A DNA stretch of 64,000 nucleotides from Nostoc sp. B(2019) (GTDB lineage: Bacteria > Cyanobacteriota > Cyanobacteriia > Cyanobacteriales > Nostocaceae), in the NCBI RefSeq assembly GCF_010091925.1, contig NZ_WVID01000022.1:1-64000 (forward strand). The letters run 5' to 3'. How positions within the stretch are numbered: position 1 is the first letter of the stretch; each line of letters begins with the position of its first letter. The position numbers were made by a program, and so were the translations under genes. Below the pieces are notes generated by a model. It was not told where the DNA came from and searched no databases. It saw nothing but the letters and a program-made list of their open reading frames with translations. This document shows, piece by piece, positions 1 through 8,372 of the stretch.

Positions 1-71
1 ATCCTAAATCGTGACCTATTTGCTGCCTATAAAGCCAGTTTGGGCTACATTTGGGCTTAATTTCTGTTTAA

Positions 72-236
72 GTCCCGCTAGATGCTAATTTTCAAAATAT
101 AGCCTTGGCAAGGATATCTGGAAAAAGCTGGGAAGAAATTTCAGTAAAACTTGGAGGAATTAAAGTAGCAGCACTTAGTAATTTTTTTCAGCGTTGTTGT
201 CGGGAATTTGCACCTATTTTTTGGGAATGTTTGTAG
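72..236 (+). pseudogene. decayed C-terminal gene fragment upstream of DUF1822 gene
   Basis: An open frame without a start codon encodes about 54 residues containing ALARISGKSWEEISVKLGG and ending in FAPIFWECL. A second coding-like stretch in another frame at 1-60 (reads NRDLFAAYKASLGYIWA then stop) suggests that the end of one gene has been broken by frameshifts. The helix-turn-helix-like flavour, and the frequent pairing of DUF1822 genes with sigma-factor-like genes in cyanobacteria as I remember it, make a relic of such a regulator plausible, but the fragment is too short to be sure. No function is claimed. Confidence 0.3.
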
Positions 237-266
237 ACTTAGTTAGACTGAGCGGAGTAATCAATT

Positions 267-1226
267 ATGACCCAGATAATCGAACATTTAAAATTTACAG
301 TTTCGCTAACTTTGTCCGCTCATTTAAAAGCGAAACAGTTTGCGCGTCATCAATCCAATCCTCAGAAAGCTGAACATGTTTATTACAATACTTTGGCAGT
401 GTATGCCGTGAATTATTACTTGCAGTACCTGGGATTTGAAACTGACTTGGAAAAGAGCGATAGTTGGAATCCGGTGATGCAGTCACTGATGGATATTGCT
501 GATTTAGAAGTAAAAAATTACGGTAAATTAGAGTGTAGACCAGTGTTGCCTGATTCCCAGGTCTGTCAGTTTCCGGCAGAAGTTTGGTCAGAACGTATTA
601 GCTATGTGGCTGTGCAACTGAATGAATCATTGACAGAAGCGACGCTGTTAGGGTTAGTTGAAAAAGTGGAGACGAAGGAACTACCCTTAAGCAAATTGCG
701 ATCGCTCGCAGATTTGCCAAGGTACTTGAGGGACACTAAGCTGGTGCCGACATCGGTATCCCTGAGACAATGGTTTGAGGAGGTCTTTGCGGCTGAATGG
801 CAGACTTTAGAAGCACTGCTCTTGGCAGAAGCCATCAATCCAGCTTTTATTACTAGAAGCGCTCATCATCTGAGAAAAATTGATGCTGACAATCCAGCTA
901 CTGATGTAAGCGCAGGCAAGCTAATTGACTTAGGAATGCAACTGGCAGGTCATCAAGTGGTGCTAATTATCACGCTTGTAGCAAAAGCCGATGAGGAAGT
1001 GGACATTCGCCTGCGGGTTTGTCCTACTGCTGATCAACCTAATCTGCCACCTAATCTGCGATTAAGTGTGTTGGATGAATCCGGAGCTACTTACCCAGAA
1101 TTGAAAGTTAAAGCTAGAAGTGAGGATAACTGGATACAACTAGAATTTAGTGGTGAACTGGGAGAACAGTTTAGCGTTAAATTGGCTTTAGGGGATATTA
1201 GCATCACCGAAAATTTTGTGATTTGA
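267..1226 (+). CDS. DUF1822 family protein
   Basis: A 319-residue protein starting at ATG 267. The N-terminal half (residues 1-160) carries the pattern I associate with the cyanobacterial DUF1822 family: an early AEHVYYNTLAVYAVNYYL stretch, then LPDSQVCQFPAEVWSERISYVAV. The C-terminal third (residues 220-319) is beta-rich, with GHQVVLIITL, LSVLDESG and WIQLEFSGELGEQFSVKLAL. There are no transmembrane segments or signal peptide, so it is probably cytoplasmic. Members often lie beside sigma-like and CHAT-domain genes; here the upstream partner looks decayed and no CHAT gene follows. The biochemical role is unknown. Confidence 0.75.
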   Translation: MTQIIEHLKFTVSLTLSAHLKAKQFARHQSNPQKAEHVYYNTLAVYAVNYYLQYLGFETDLEKSDSWNPVMQSLMDIADLEVKNYGKLECRPVLPDSQVCQFPAEVWSERISYVAVQLNESLTEATLLGLVEKVETKELPLSKLRSLADLPRYLRDTKLVPTSVSLRQWFEEVFAAEWQTLEALLLAEAINPAFITRSAHHLRKIDADNPATDVSAGKLIDLGMQLAGHQVVLIITLVAKADEEVDIRLRVCPTADQPNLPPNLRLSVLDESGATYPELKVKARSEDNWIQLEFSGELGEQFSVKLALGDISITENFVI

Positions 1227-1685
1227 GTGCATCGCGCTTCAGACTGGGTAAAAACGGTGGTATAGGACAGAGCTATGTGACATTTGACGAGTCGTTTAAA
1301 CCGTAAACTGGGCTGGGTCTAGCAAAGATGACACCAAGGGCAAAACGCGACCGAGCAAGAACAGTGCGAAACAATGGCTTCTGTAATCCTTTATAGATAA
1401 AGCTTTTGAGTAAGTAATAAAATATTGTTACTTACTTTTTTATTACTTCCGCTAAATTCCATAAGTAAAGTCCTCAGAAAATCTATAAATGCATTAGTTT
1501 ATATCTATGTCATAACTCAATTGGCCAGGACGAACTGAAGTCGCCTAGAGAACTCCCAGTTTTTAATCCTTGACGTTGAAATAACTATGACCATGCTTAA
1601 ATGCTGTTCCAAACAGCCTGATAGGGGAACCTGAGCCGAGAAAGTAACATGATTAAATATGAGAGATTATGGAAGCGAACAAACC
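1227..1685. other. intergenic region with one hairpin, no convincing gene
   Basis: About 460 bases between the DUF1822 gene and the antitoxin gene. It contains a terminator-like hairpin (separate entry). I see no ORF with coding character and no RNA gene that I recognise. Confidence 0.5.
1409..1442 (+). terminator. rho-independent terminator-like hairpin
   Basis: Arms AGTAAGTAA (1409-1417) and TTACTTACT (1428-1436) pair perfectly around a 10-base AT-rich loop and are followed by TTTTTATT. It lies 180 bases after the DUF1822 stop codon and may end that transcript; the stem is AU-rich and therefore weak. Confidence 0.45.
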
Positions 1686-1931
1686 ATGATTGCTAAAGAA
1701 GAAATTACCATCAAAGTCCCGTCCGAGGTAGCAGAGGCATACCGCAATGCCACGGAAGAAGAACGGGAACAAATTGAAGCCCGGATTGCAGTGTTACTAA
1801 AGTCTTCAATGACAAGCAAGCAAGAAGCCATTGCCAAGCTCAGGCAGACAATGGATGAAATTGGCAAACGAGCCGCCCAAAGGGGTTTAACGCCAGAGAT
1901 TTTGGAGTCAATCTTGAATGACGACGAATGA
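1686..1931 (+). CDS. antitoxin of a PIN-domain toxin-antitoxin pair
   Basis: A small charged protein of about 81 residues from ATG 1686; an upstream in-frame ATG at 1659 would add nine unlikely residues. It begins MIAKEEITIKVPSEVAEAYRN, a strand-helix start resembling ribbon-helix-helix antitoxins, followed by a Glu-rich helix and the conserved-looking AAQRGLTPEILESILND tail. Its end overlaps the start of the PIN toxin gene by 14 bases, the usual antitoxin-then-toxin order with translational coupling. Family experience suggests autoregulation, but I see no clear operator. The assignment rests mainly on the neighbour. Confidence 0.65.
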   Translation: MIAKEEITIKVPSEVAEAYRNATEEEREQIEARIAVLLKSSMTSKQEAIAKLRQTMDEIGKRAAQRGLTPEILESILNDDE

Positions 1932-2334
1932 AAGACGGTTTGTGTGTGATGTCAATGTCATCATTAGCGCGGTGTTATTACCAGGGAGCAAACCAGATCG
2001 CGCACTCAGAAAAGCTCAAGATTTAGGAGAATTGTTGGTGTCCGAGTCCATTTGGCTGGAGTTAGAACAGGTACTCGCTCGACCCAAATTTAATCGGTAC
2101 ACCACGCTACAAGAACGCAACGATTTCCTGGTGGATTTGTCCGAAACTGTACAGTTCATTAAGGTGACTGAACAGATTAATGAATGTCGAGATCCAAAAG
2201 ATAACAAATATCTAGAATTAGCAGTCAGTGGAAAAGCAGAATGTATTGTGACCGGAGATGATGATCTGCTAGTGCTAAACCCCTGGAGAAGCATTGAGAT
2301 TCTGACTGTTCAAGAATTTTTAGCAAAGAACTAG
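1918..2334 (+). CDS. PIN-domain toxin (putative ribonuclease)
   Basis: A 138-residue single PIN domain. The expected acidic residues are visible: Asp in FVCDVNVIISA near residue 11, Glu in the SIWLELEQVL helix, Asp in RDPKDNKYLELA, and Asp in IVTGDDDLL. Length and motif order fit the 'putative toxin-antitoxin system toxin component, PIN family' group, which are Mg-dependent RNases. It overlaps the antitoxin by 14 bases and should be co-translated with it. Together with the adjacent parAB genes it could serve as a maintenance module of plasmid ancestry; that is inference. Confidence 0.8.
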   Translation: MTTNERRFVCDVNVIISAVLLPGSKPDRALRKAQDLGELLVSESIWLELEQVLARPKFNRYTTLQERNDFLVDLSETVQFIKVTEQINECRDPKDNKYLELAVSGKAECIVTGDDDLLVLNPWRSIEILTVQEFLAKN

Positions 2335-2411
2335 CATGAATTACCCTACACCCTTTACCTTTTACCGCTATAACTAAAACTCTGTTCATTGGTCAAATTT
2401 AATTCTGGTAA

Positions 2412-3335
2412 CTACCCCTCATCAGCCATCAAAGCTTCCAACTCTCCCAACAAAGATTCTAGTTTTTTCTGCTTCTGGGAATTTTCCCAAACCTTTGACT
2501 TTTTCGCTTTCTTGTATGTAGCTTCTAAACGACTTTGCAGTGGTGGAGGGGTGGCAGCTGGTTGTTTAGTTTTGACCTGCTGTTGAATTTCTGAGAGGGA
2601 CAAAGACATCGAAACAGCAGCTTCTAGGAGTTTAGTCCTTTCTTCTTTCGATGTCAGCTTGGCAATCTCCTTGGCTTTAGTGTACTCAATTTGTCCAGCA
2701 CGCAGGGCTGATAAAATATCAAGAGGCAGTTTCAACAGTGGTAGCCGGGTGCGAACAAATGATTGCCAATTCATCTTTCCCAAATCAGCGAACACTTTTT
2801 CTACTATTTCTGCTTCGGAATTACCCGAAACGTTTCGGGTAATTTTTCCTTTGGCTTCATTTTCCATTCTGTAAAGTACAGAGGACACTTCTGCTGTTTC
2901 GCATCCCAATCGCAGCGCCAACAGTTGCAAGATTCCTTCAGTTTCTTCGATTGGGTTTAAGCCTTCTCGTTGGAGATTCTCAGTCAGAGCATACTGTACC
3001 GCCTGCTCATCTGACATCTCATGCACCGTTATAGGCACTTCCGTTAAAGCCGCTTCTTGCGCTGCCCTATATCTCCGCTCTCCTGCTACTAACTCATACT
3101 TATCCTCTACTGGTCTGACCAATAATGGCTGGAGGATGCCTTCACGTTTTACTGACTCTACCAAAGATTGCATAGCCTTGGGGTCAAAATAACGCCGAGG
3201 TTGAGTAGAGGGGAGAATAATCTTGTCCAGTGACACCTTAGTAGGGACTAAATTTTCATCATCCTCTTTGAACAGGGCGACGTTCTTGAGTTTACTTCTA
3301 TCAGCAGGTGGTTGGCTTGCTCGTCTGGGACTCAT
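2412..3335 (-). CDS. parB: ParB-family partition protein
   Basis: A 307-residue protein. The N-terminal ParB/Sulfiredoxin domain shows the usual boxes: LPSTQPRRYFDP, GILQPLLVRPV, YELVAGERRYRAA and the CTP-contacting TENLQREGLNPIEETEG (roughly residues 40-135). A helix-turn-helix-like DNA-binding region follows (140-230), then a basic, proline-containing linker and a coiled C-terminal tail (KQKKLESLLGELEALM) suited to dimerisation. Its ATG lies inside the end of parA (35-base overlap when the parA frameshift is corrected), indicating translational coupling. The overall type resembles plasmid or secondary-replicon ParB. The gene contains a 26-bp perfect palindrome. Confidence 0.85.
   Translation of the reverse strand: MSPRRASQPPADRSKLKNVALFKEDDENLVPTKVSLDKIILPSTQPRRYFDPKAMQSLVESVKREGILQPLLVRPVEDKYELVAGERRYRAAQEAALTEVPITVHEMSDEQAVQYALTENLQREGLNPIEETEGILQLLALRLGCETAEVSSVLYRMENEAKGKITRNVSGNSEAEIVEKVFADLGKMNWQSFVRTRLPLLKLPLDILSALRAGQIEYTKAKEIAKLTSKEERTKLLEAAVSMSLSLSEIQQQVKTKQPAATPPPLQSRLEATYKKAKKSKVWENSQKQKKLESLLGELEALMADEG
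2819..2844. repeat. 26-bp perfect palindrome inside parB (parS-like candidate)
   Basis: The half-site AATTACCCGAAAC is followed directly by its exact reverse complement. The core GAAACGTTTC resembles ParB-binding palindromes in style but is not the classical parS consensus. It lies in frame within the region encoding ITRNVSGN of parB. Confidence 0.5.
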
Positions 3336-4105
3336 CTATAAAACCTCCATACGCTTCTGCTATTTCATCAAAGATGCGGAGAATAGCAGGATTTTTATTA
3401 GAGCATAATGCCAAAGGTTTACCATACTCAGCTGCTTCTGCCACTGCTGTAGCACGAGGTAGGGGGGGGAAATATCGTAGCCAAACTCGACAGCTGCTCA
3501 CGAATTGATTCTAAAGTTCTTTGGTCTAAGGAATTACTAGCAGAGTACATTGTGGGGAAAAACCCCGCTATCTTGAGAGAGCGGTTCAGCTTGCGTTGTA
3601 CTCTTGCCACCGTTTTTAACAGCGAGTCTGTTCCCTTCAATGCCTTGAACTGACACTGAATGGGAACCAGCACATGAGTAGAGGCAACTAAGCTAATTTG
3701 ACTGAGAATACCCAAGCTGGGCGGACAGTCAATCAAAATAAAATCGTAGCTATCTAATAAAGGAGCAAGTATCTCTTTAAGTCGAAATTCTCTCAGTTCA
3801 GCAAATATAAGTTCTTGTTCGGCATTAGCTAACAAAATGTTAGCAGGAGCTAAGTCTATGCCGTCTAAGTCCCGATGTATCGGGATGGGTTCGTCTGACT
3901 CCGATACCAAGGCATCGTAAATAGTTTTTTCTAGATCAGCTGGTTCCAACCCCATGAACGTGGTGAGGGAACCTTGGGGGTCTATGTCTATCAACAATAC
4001 CCGGTGGCGACGTATTGAAAGATGATAGCCAAGATTTTGGGCTGTCGTCGATTTTGCGACACCACCCGCTTGATTGAAGAGTGAGATTATCTTGGTCAAT
4101 TTCAC
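3301..4105 (-). pseudogene. parA: ParA-family partition ATPase, frameshifted at a C8 run
   Basis: The first part of the ATPase reads from about 4105 down to the poly-C tract. It contains the cyanobacterial-style P-loop FNQAGGVAKSTTAQNLGYHL, LLIDIDPQGSLTTFMG (Walker A') and FILIDCPPSLG (Walker B). At 3462-3469 the coding strand has eight C residues; with seven, the frame would continue as FPPLPRATAVAEAAEYGKPLAL to a stop at 3301, the normal ParA C-terminus. As it stands translation runs into about 13 aberrant residues and stops at 3428. Possible causes are a true mutation, a sequencing indel, or slippage that restores the frame. A GTG at 4105 is preferred over ATG 4180, because 4160-4180 is a palindromic operator-like site. 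The end overlaps parB. Confidence 0.75.
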
Positions 4106-4159
4106 CGCCAGCACATGACACTGGACAAAATATACCCCATTGTGCCAAATCATGAGCAG

Positions 4160-4180
4160 TTGTATACGCCCTGTATACAA
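4160..4180 (-). promoter_or_regulatory. operator-like palindrome upstream of parA
   Basis: The inverted repeat TTGTATAC / GTATACAA with a 5-base GCCCT centre is perfect and lies about 55 bases upstream of the likely parA GTG start. ParA- or ParB-type autoregulation through such a site is common for plasmid partition operons; binding here is inferred. Confidence 0.5.
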
Positions 4181-4320
4181 ATTATTTTAAAAATACATGA
4201 TAAGTAGCCGTGCGTCAAACTTTTCTTTCAAAAAACGCACAGCAACATACTATAGATTTTATAAATCTAAACATTGATGTAATCTAGATGTCAAGCCATT
4301 TTCAATGTTTTTTTAAATTT

Positions 4321-4656
4321 TCATGTCAAGTGTTTTTTTACATCTAGATCAACTTTAGGAATTCCTGAATTGTTTAAGCGGCCCAATACCTCGGCTTCTC
4401 GCTTAAATAAATTGATGACTTTATGTTTTTTTGGTAAATTACTAAATCGAGATAAACTCAACATTTTTAGGACTTTTTTAGTACCATTATCTTCTACCTC
4501 AAAAGTTCTAGCGAAGCCTCCAATACCCAAAAGTTTAATTACTCGATATCTATTTTCTATTAATAGATTTGCCCCACAATTACGACAGAAAATTTTGCCG
4601 TTTTCATTCATTGGGTCAGCAGGATTTGTACAATTGGGATTTAGGCAATAGCTCAT
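4321..4656 (-). pseudogene. truncated zinc-ribbon Ser/Thr protein kinase (N-lobe only)
   Basis: A 111-residue ORF. Residues 1-30 form a four-cysteine zinc ribbon (C4, C9, C24, C27 in the style CLNPNC..CRNCG). Kinase N-lobe elements follow: YRVIKLLGIGGFARTFEV (glycine-rich loop) and KKVLKML (ATP-binding lysine), then a helix FKREAEVLGRL. The frame stops after GIPKVDLDVKKHLT, before any hinge, HRD or DFG motif. Full-length cyanobacterial relatives with the same zinc-ribbon start are several hundred residues long, so this is a 5' remnant that cannot be an active kinase. No remaining kinase sequence was seen downstream on the minus strand. Confidence 0.7.
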
Positions 4657-5165
4657 ATCTATCAGCCAAATGAGTATTTTAGTGGGGCAATCTGATCAAT
4701 TCATCTAGCGCAGGCAACATCAACCGACAACATACCTACGCTCTCAAGGCGTAAATTTGCTTACAACTAAATCCACCCTAATACTTTTTGGATAAGCGCA
4801 CTCTGAATCTCCTTTGTGGTTTGGGTAAAGGGTAAAGAGTAAGAGGTGAATTTCAGTTTTTTCTTTCTCCCTTGATCAAAAGGTATTGAAATCCACCCTG
4901 CATATAACAATCTAAATTAGAGTTAAATTTAGAATTTTTTAATAAAATTTAAATATCCTAAGTTGATAAAATAATTAGCTGAATTCATCAGGGTTGTGAT
5001 TATAGAGCAGAAAATAGTCAGCAATGAGTACGACTGACTAATAACAATCATAAGATCTTCTTTGTTTATTTGTAGCCAGATGCTTAGTAATGTATAATAA
5101 ATTTCGAGAGTTCCGGGTGCTGGTCAAGGATTAAATTGCTTGCTGGTGCTGCTAAATTATGTTGT
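4657..5165. other. AT-rich intergenic region
   Basis: About 500 bases between the kinase remnant and the divergent MoaD-like gene. It holds a sigma-70-type promoter candidate near its right end (separate entry); otherwise I see nothing specific. Confidence 0.5.
5070..5098 (+). promoter_or_regulatory. sigma-70-type promoter candidate for the MoaD-like gene
   Basis: TTGTAG (5070-5075), a 17-base spacer, then a perfect TATAAT (5093-5098), about 68 bases upstream of the preferred ATG at 5166. Confidence 0.5.
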
Positions 5166-5426
5166 ATGTCTAAACCTGCAATCACCATTACTGTGAAATT
5201 ATTTGCTGCTTATCAAGAAGCCTTTGGGGTTTCAGAACTGGTACTGAGAATTCCATCTGGTACACCGGTAAGTGCAGTATGCGATCGCCTCATAGCTGAA
5301 CACCCTGAACTTACCCAATGGCGAGACGTAACCCGCTTTGGGATCAATCTAATATTTGCCGAACCAGATACCCTATTGCAAGATGGCGATGAAGTAGTTT
5401 TAATTCCACCCGTCAGCGGTGGTTAA
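5166..5426 (+). CDS. moaD: MoaD/ThiS-family sulfur carrier protein
   Basis: An 86-residue ubiquitin-like beta-grasp protein when started at ATG 5166 (MSKPAITITVKLFAAYQEAFG); an upstream in-frame start at 5136 is less likely. It ends in the diagnostic GDEVVLIPPVSGG, with the Gly-Gly tail that is adenylated and thiocarboxylated by MoeB/ThiF enzymes. KLFAAYQEAFG plus PPVSGG fits MoaD, the small subunit of molybdopterin synthase, better than ThiS, but no other cofactor gene is adjacent, so the pathway is uncertain. It converges with the DUF11 protein gene, with only two bases between stop codons. Confidence 0.75.
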   Translation: MSKPAITITVKLFAAYQEAFGVSELVLRIPSGTPVSAVCDRLIAEHPELTQWRDVTRFGINLIFAEPDTLLQDGDEVVLIPPVSGG

Positions 5427-5428
5427 GT

Positions 5429-8209
5429 CTATTTCACCTTGGCGCGGAAGCGAATAAAGCCATAAGAGTTAGCTGGCCTACCAGATTGAGATGCTGCGGG
5501 TAAATTGGGTAAATCTGGACTCCGGGTAATATTCACCACCACAGCCCCATTAGTGTTAGTGCCACAGTATGATGGTGTAGCTGGATCGTTAGCAACATAA
5601 AAACGTCCGCGATCGCCTGAGTCTTCTATATTGCTAAAGTAAACTGTAGGCGTATTAGAACCAATAGCAAAGGCAATACCTTGATTTGCTGTTGTTAGAC
5701 CACCATCATTAGGAGTTTTACCATTAAAAGCAGTAGGAAAAAAAGCAGTATTAACAGGAATTAAATCACAGAATTTGACATTAGTAGAGTTGCTAGGGCC
5801 CTTGGAGAGGAAGTAAATAGTGTATTCTAACTCATCCCCTGGCTTGACAGTGCCAGCATTAATCAATCCTCGCAAGTAGCTAGCAGGCCATTTACTATCG
5901 TTATCGTCAGCAGCATGGGGTTCTGGTATATAGTTGGCAGCACTAACAGCAACATCGCTGCGGCCATCCACAATATCATTTAAGTCCTGGTTATTAATGC
6001 GGGTGATGCGTTTAACTAACAAAAGCTTAGGAGTAGCAGTAACAACATTTAATGCTGTGAATAAAGTTGGCTCATCGTCTGCGGTGTCGTTGGGATTGTT
6101 ACCAGTATTCACATTATCGTTAGCAGTTTGTGAAAAGAAATTGCCGAGGGTAGGCGGGTTAGTAGTAGCGCCAGCCGAGTCTGCATCAGTGAGCGCTGTG
6201 CCAACTGTTCCAGAAGGATTATCGGGTGTGTTAAAGTTAGCAATTGCCTGGTTACTAATTGCATTACCGCCATTGGCATTATTAATTGTGCCAGTGATTG
6301 CGATCGTGATCGTGTTGCCTACACGCAAAGTACCAGAATTAGTAACAGCACCAGAGCCGTTGTAACTGGAATTGAGCGTGATATTATTCCCCGGAGTACT
6401 AGCAGTAATTGCCGCACTTACAAAGGTTAATTGTGCAGGCAAAGAATCATTAATGACAAAGTTGATAGCATCACTGTTGCCTGGACTTAAGTTGGAGTAG
6501 GTTATTTGATACTGAACAATATCACCTACGGTAACTGTAGCGCTACCATCATTGTCTGTTAAGAAGCGAACAGATTTAGTTCCTCTAACATTTGCCTGGT
6601 TGTTTGTAGTAATTACTAGGGGAGTAATTACTGCTTGACTGGGGAAATATGTCCACGTATCTATTCCTTTAAAGTCACCATAGCCGCTACTAAATTCATG
6701 CTCTCCTGTCGCACTATTGACTCCTCTGGCAGCATTTCGGGGGTTAGTGGCTCCCGTACCATCTAAATTAACTGCTGTTCCATTGGCAGTGGTGTAGTTG
6801 CTGTCATTGTAATAAACTGTAGTTGGCCCAATCTGTTGACCATTTCGATCCAAAATGTTGGGAAACGGAGCCGGAGGGTTTTCCATTGTGATTTTGAACC
6901 CCAGAGGATTATTCTCAGCATCCAACATGGGGAAGTGATATTCGCCCGCCCTAGTGGTAATTTGAGCTTTGTAAGGTGAATTATTAGCTAGGGGTTGGAG
7001 ATTGGTTCCATTAGTATCCTTCCCATCCCACAACACCACATTAAAGCCAGAAGACAGTGGGTTCTGTAACACGCGATCGCTACTGGGGTCATATATGTCA
7101 TCATTGTTGGTGTCAATGATGATTTGATAACTACCGCTAGTACTGGAATTAAAGCTAAAATAGCCTCCAACCCCAACAGAAGTTTGGTTGCCGCTTCCCC
7201 CAGTCCCCCCTGTAAATTGGAAATTTGTCGGTGTTGCGGGAACAGGTGGTGTTGTAGGAATGCCCAAAGCGATAAGCGTTGTAGTGTTGTCCCGCTCCAA
7301 AAAAACTAGGTGAGTCACGTTTGTTGTTGTATCAGCAGCATTCGGATTTTGAACTTGTACGCCACCAAAAAAGCTGAGAGCATTGCTATTAGAACTAGCA
7401 GAACGATAAAGTGTAGAACCGTTACTGTCAAGGTATCCCCGGCTATTAGCAAAAAAGACAAAGCCAAAAGGATCGACTCCATTCATATCGGTTTCGTACC
7501 GATAGCCATCTTTAGTTTGAATATAAAGTTTGGAGTTAAGTCCTACGTCACTAGGAGCACCTAAACCAGCATTTGCTCCCATACTCATGGCAATGTAATT
7601 AGTAAATACCCGCCCTTTTTGAGTGATACCGTTACTATTTCTAACTGTGATATCCCAAGCAGCTACCGCATAGTTTTGGTTGCCATCTGTAGGAAAAGGG
7701 TCAGTTACTCTTAGAGCAGGAGGTTGATTAGTAGCAGCAGGGTTGGGTGAATGAAACTCGACTGTATAAATACCCGTTTCTGTAGCAGTGAACTTACAGG
7801 GGTTGTAGCCTCCTGCATTGGGTAAAGGGCCTGCTGTTTCTTTGGCAACGGTGTTAATGAAACCCACGCCAGTAGTGGCATTAACATCACAAGAACCATT
7901 TTGACCACCAAAGGGACTTGTATAAACAATATCTTGTGGGTTAGAGAAACTGCTTTCAACACTAGAGCCAAGATTAACAGTTTCTCCTTGTTGAACATAG
8001 ACTTGGAATTTCGGTTGCCTGGTAATACCGGCAATAGTCGAGTTTGACCATTCCAAATAAGGTCTGTAACCACCATCGGAGACTAAATCTTTACTGCCCT
8101 CAGCCCAGCTAGGCTGTATTCCCTGTCCCAGGATACATAAAAAAAAGGCTAGGCTAGCTAATTTTCCTTGGTAGCTGCTTAGCAATGGACGTTTCATCCT
8201 AATGTTCAT
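5429..8209 (-). CDS. large secreted DUF11-repeat surface protein
   Basis: A protein of about 926 residues if started at ATG 8209; alternative in-frame starts lie at 8254, 8224 and 8197. A signal peptide is clear: MKRPLL then the hydrophobic LASLAFFLCILG and a cleavage-like PSWAEG. The body is Asn/Thr/Gly-rich and beta-strand-rich. One DUF11-type module reads TVGDIVQYQITYSN with a following AINFVINDSLPAQLTFVSA; a second near the C-terminus reads KPGDELEYTIYFLSKG with FCDLIPVNTAFFPTAF. In the middle it has FlgD-like text (NVVLWDGKDTNGTNL). It is the last gene of a five-gene minus-strand cluster. DUF11 modules are Ig-like cell-surface folds. The exact role is unknown; a surface or fibrillar component is inferred. 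Confidence 0.75.
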   Translation of the reverse strand: MNIRMKRPLLSSYQGKLASLAFFLCILGQGIQPSWAEGSKDLVSDGGYRPYLEWSNSTIAGITRQPKFQVYVQQGETVNLGSSVESSFSNPQDIVYTSPFGGQNGSCDVNATTGVGFINTVAKETAGPLPNAGGYNPCKFTATETGIYTVEFHSPNPAATNQPPALRVTDPFPTDGNQNYAVAAWDITVRNSNGITQKGRVFTNYIAMSMGANAGLGAPSDVGLNSKLYIQTKDGYRYETDMNGVDPFGFVFFANSRGYLDSNGSTLYRSASSNSNALSFFGGVQVQNPNAADTTTNVTHLVFLERDNTTTLIALGIPTTPPVPATPTNFQFTGGTGGSGNQTSVGVGGYFSFNSSTSGSYQIIIDTNNDDIYDPSSDRVLQNPLSSGFNVVLWDGKDTNGTNLQPLANNSPYKAQITTRAGEYHFPMLDAENNPLGFKITMENPPAPFPNILDRNGQQIGPTTVYYNDSNYTTANGTAVNLDGTGATNPRNAARGVNSATGEHEFSSGYGDFKGIDTWTYFPSQAVITPLVITTNNQANVRGTKSVRFLTDNDGSATVTVGDIVQYQITYSNLSPGNSDAINFVINDSLPAQLTFVSAAITASTPGNNITLNSSYNGSGAVTNSGTLRVGNTITIAITGTINNANGGNAISNQAIANFNTPDNPSGTVGTALTDADSAGATTNPPTLGNFFSQTANDNVNTGNNPNDTADDEPTLFTALNVVTATPKLLLVKRITRINNQDLNDIVDGRSDVAVSAANYIPEPHAADDNDSKWPASYLRGLINAGTVKPGDELEYTIYFLSKGPSNSTNVKFCDLIPVNTAFFPTAFNGKTPNDGGLTTANQGIAFAIGSNTPTVYFSNIEDSGDRGRFYVANDPATPSYCGTNTNGAVVVNITRSPDLPNLPAASQSGRPANSYGFIRFRAKVK

Positions 8210-8279
8210 AAACAGTTTTTGCATCTGGCAACTACTAGTTAAGTAAATGGACATAATTAGATAAAAAATACTTCGTAGT

Positions 8280-8314
8280 TTGTAGTAGGCGCTTTAGCGC
8301 TGAAGCGCTAACTA
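8280..8314. repeat. dispersed palindromic repeat (copy 1)
   Basis: A GTAGTAGGCGCTTTAGCGC arm meets GCTGAAGCGCTAACTACTAA, an imperfect palindrome of the same family as the perfect one at 50840-50873. It sits between the barrel gene and the last DUF11 gene and could form a hairpin in the mRNA. Confidence 0.6.
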
Positions 8315-8372
8315 CTAACTTTTAGATTTAACTTCTAAGGGAAATCACATAAAAGATTTTGTATAAATATAT

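Noticed and set aside
1500-1660. Possible structured RNA before the antitoxin gene
   Set aside because: The sequence has no recognisable tRNA arms, riboswitch core or terminator; support is insufficient.
3301-3501. Minus-strand ORF of 66 codons as an independent gene
   Set aside because: Its text from FPPLPRATAVAEAAEYG onward is the missing C-terminus of parA; it is treated as part of the frameshifted parA.
5934-6365. Plus-strand 143-codon ORF inside the DUF11 gene
   Set aside because: It is antisense to a clearly coding, signal-peptide-bearing gene with biased Thr/Asn codons, so it is a shadow frame.
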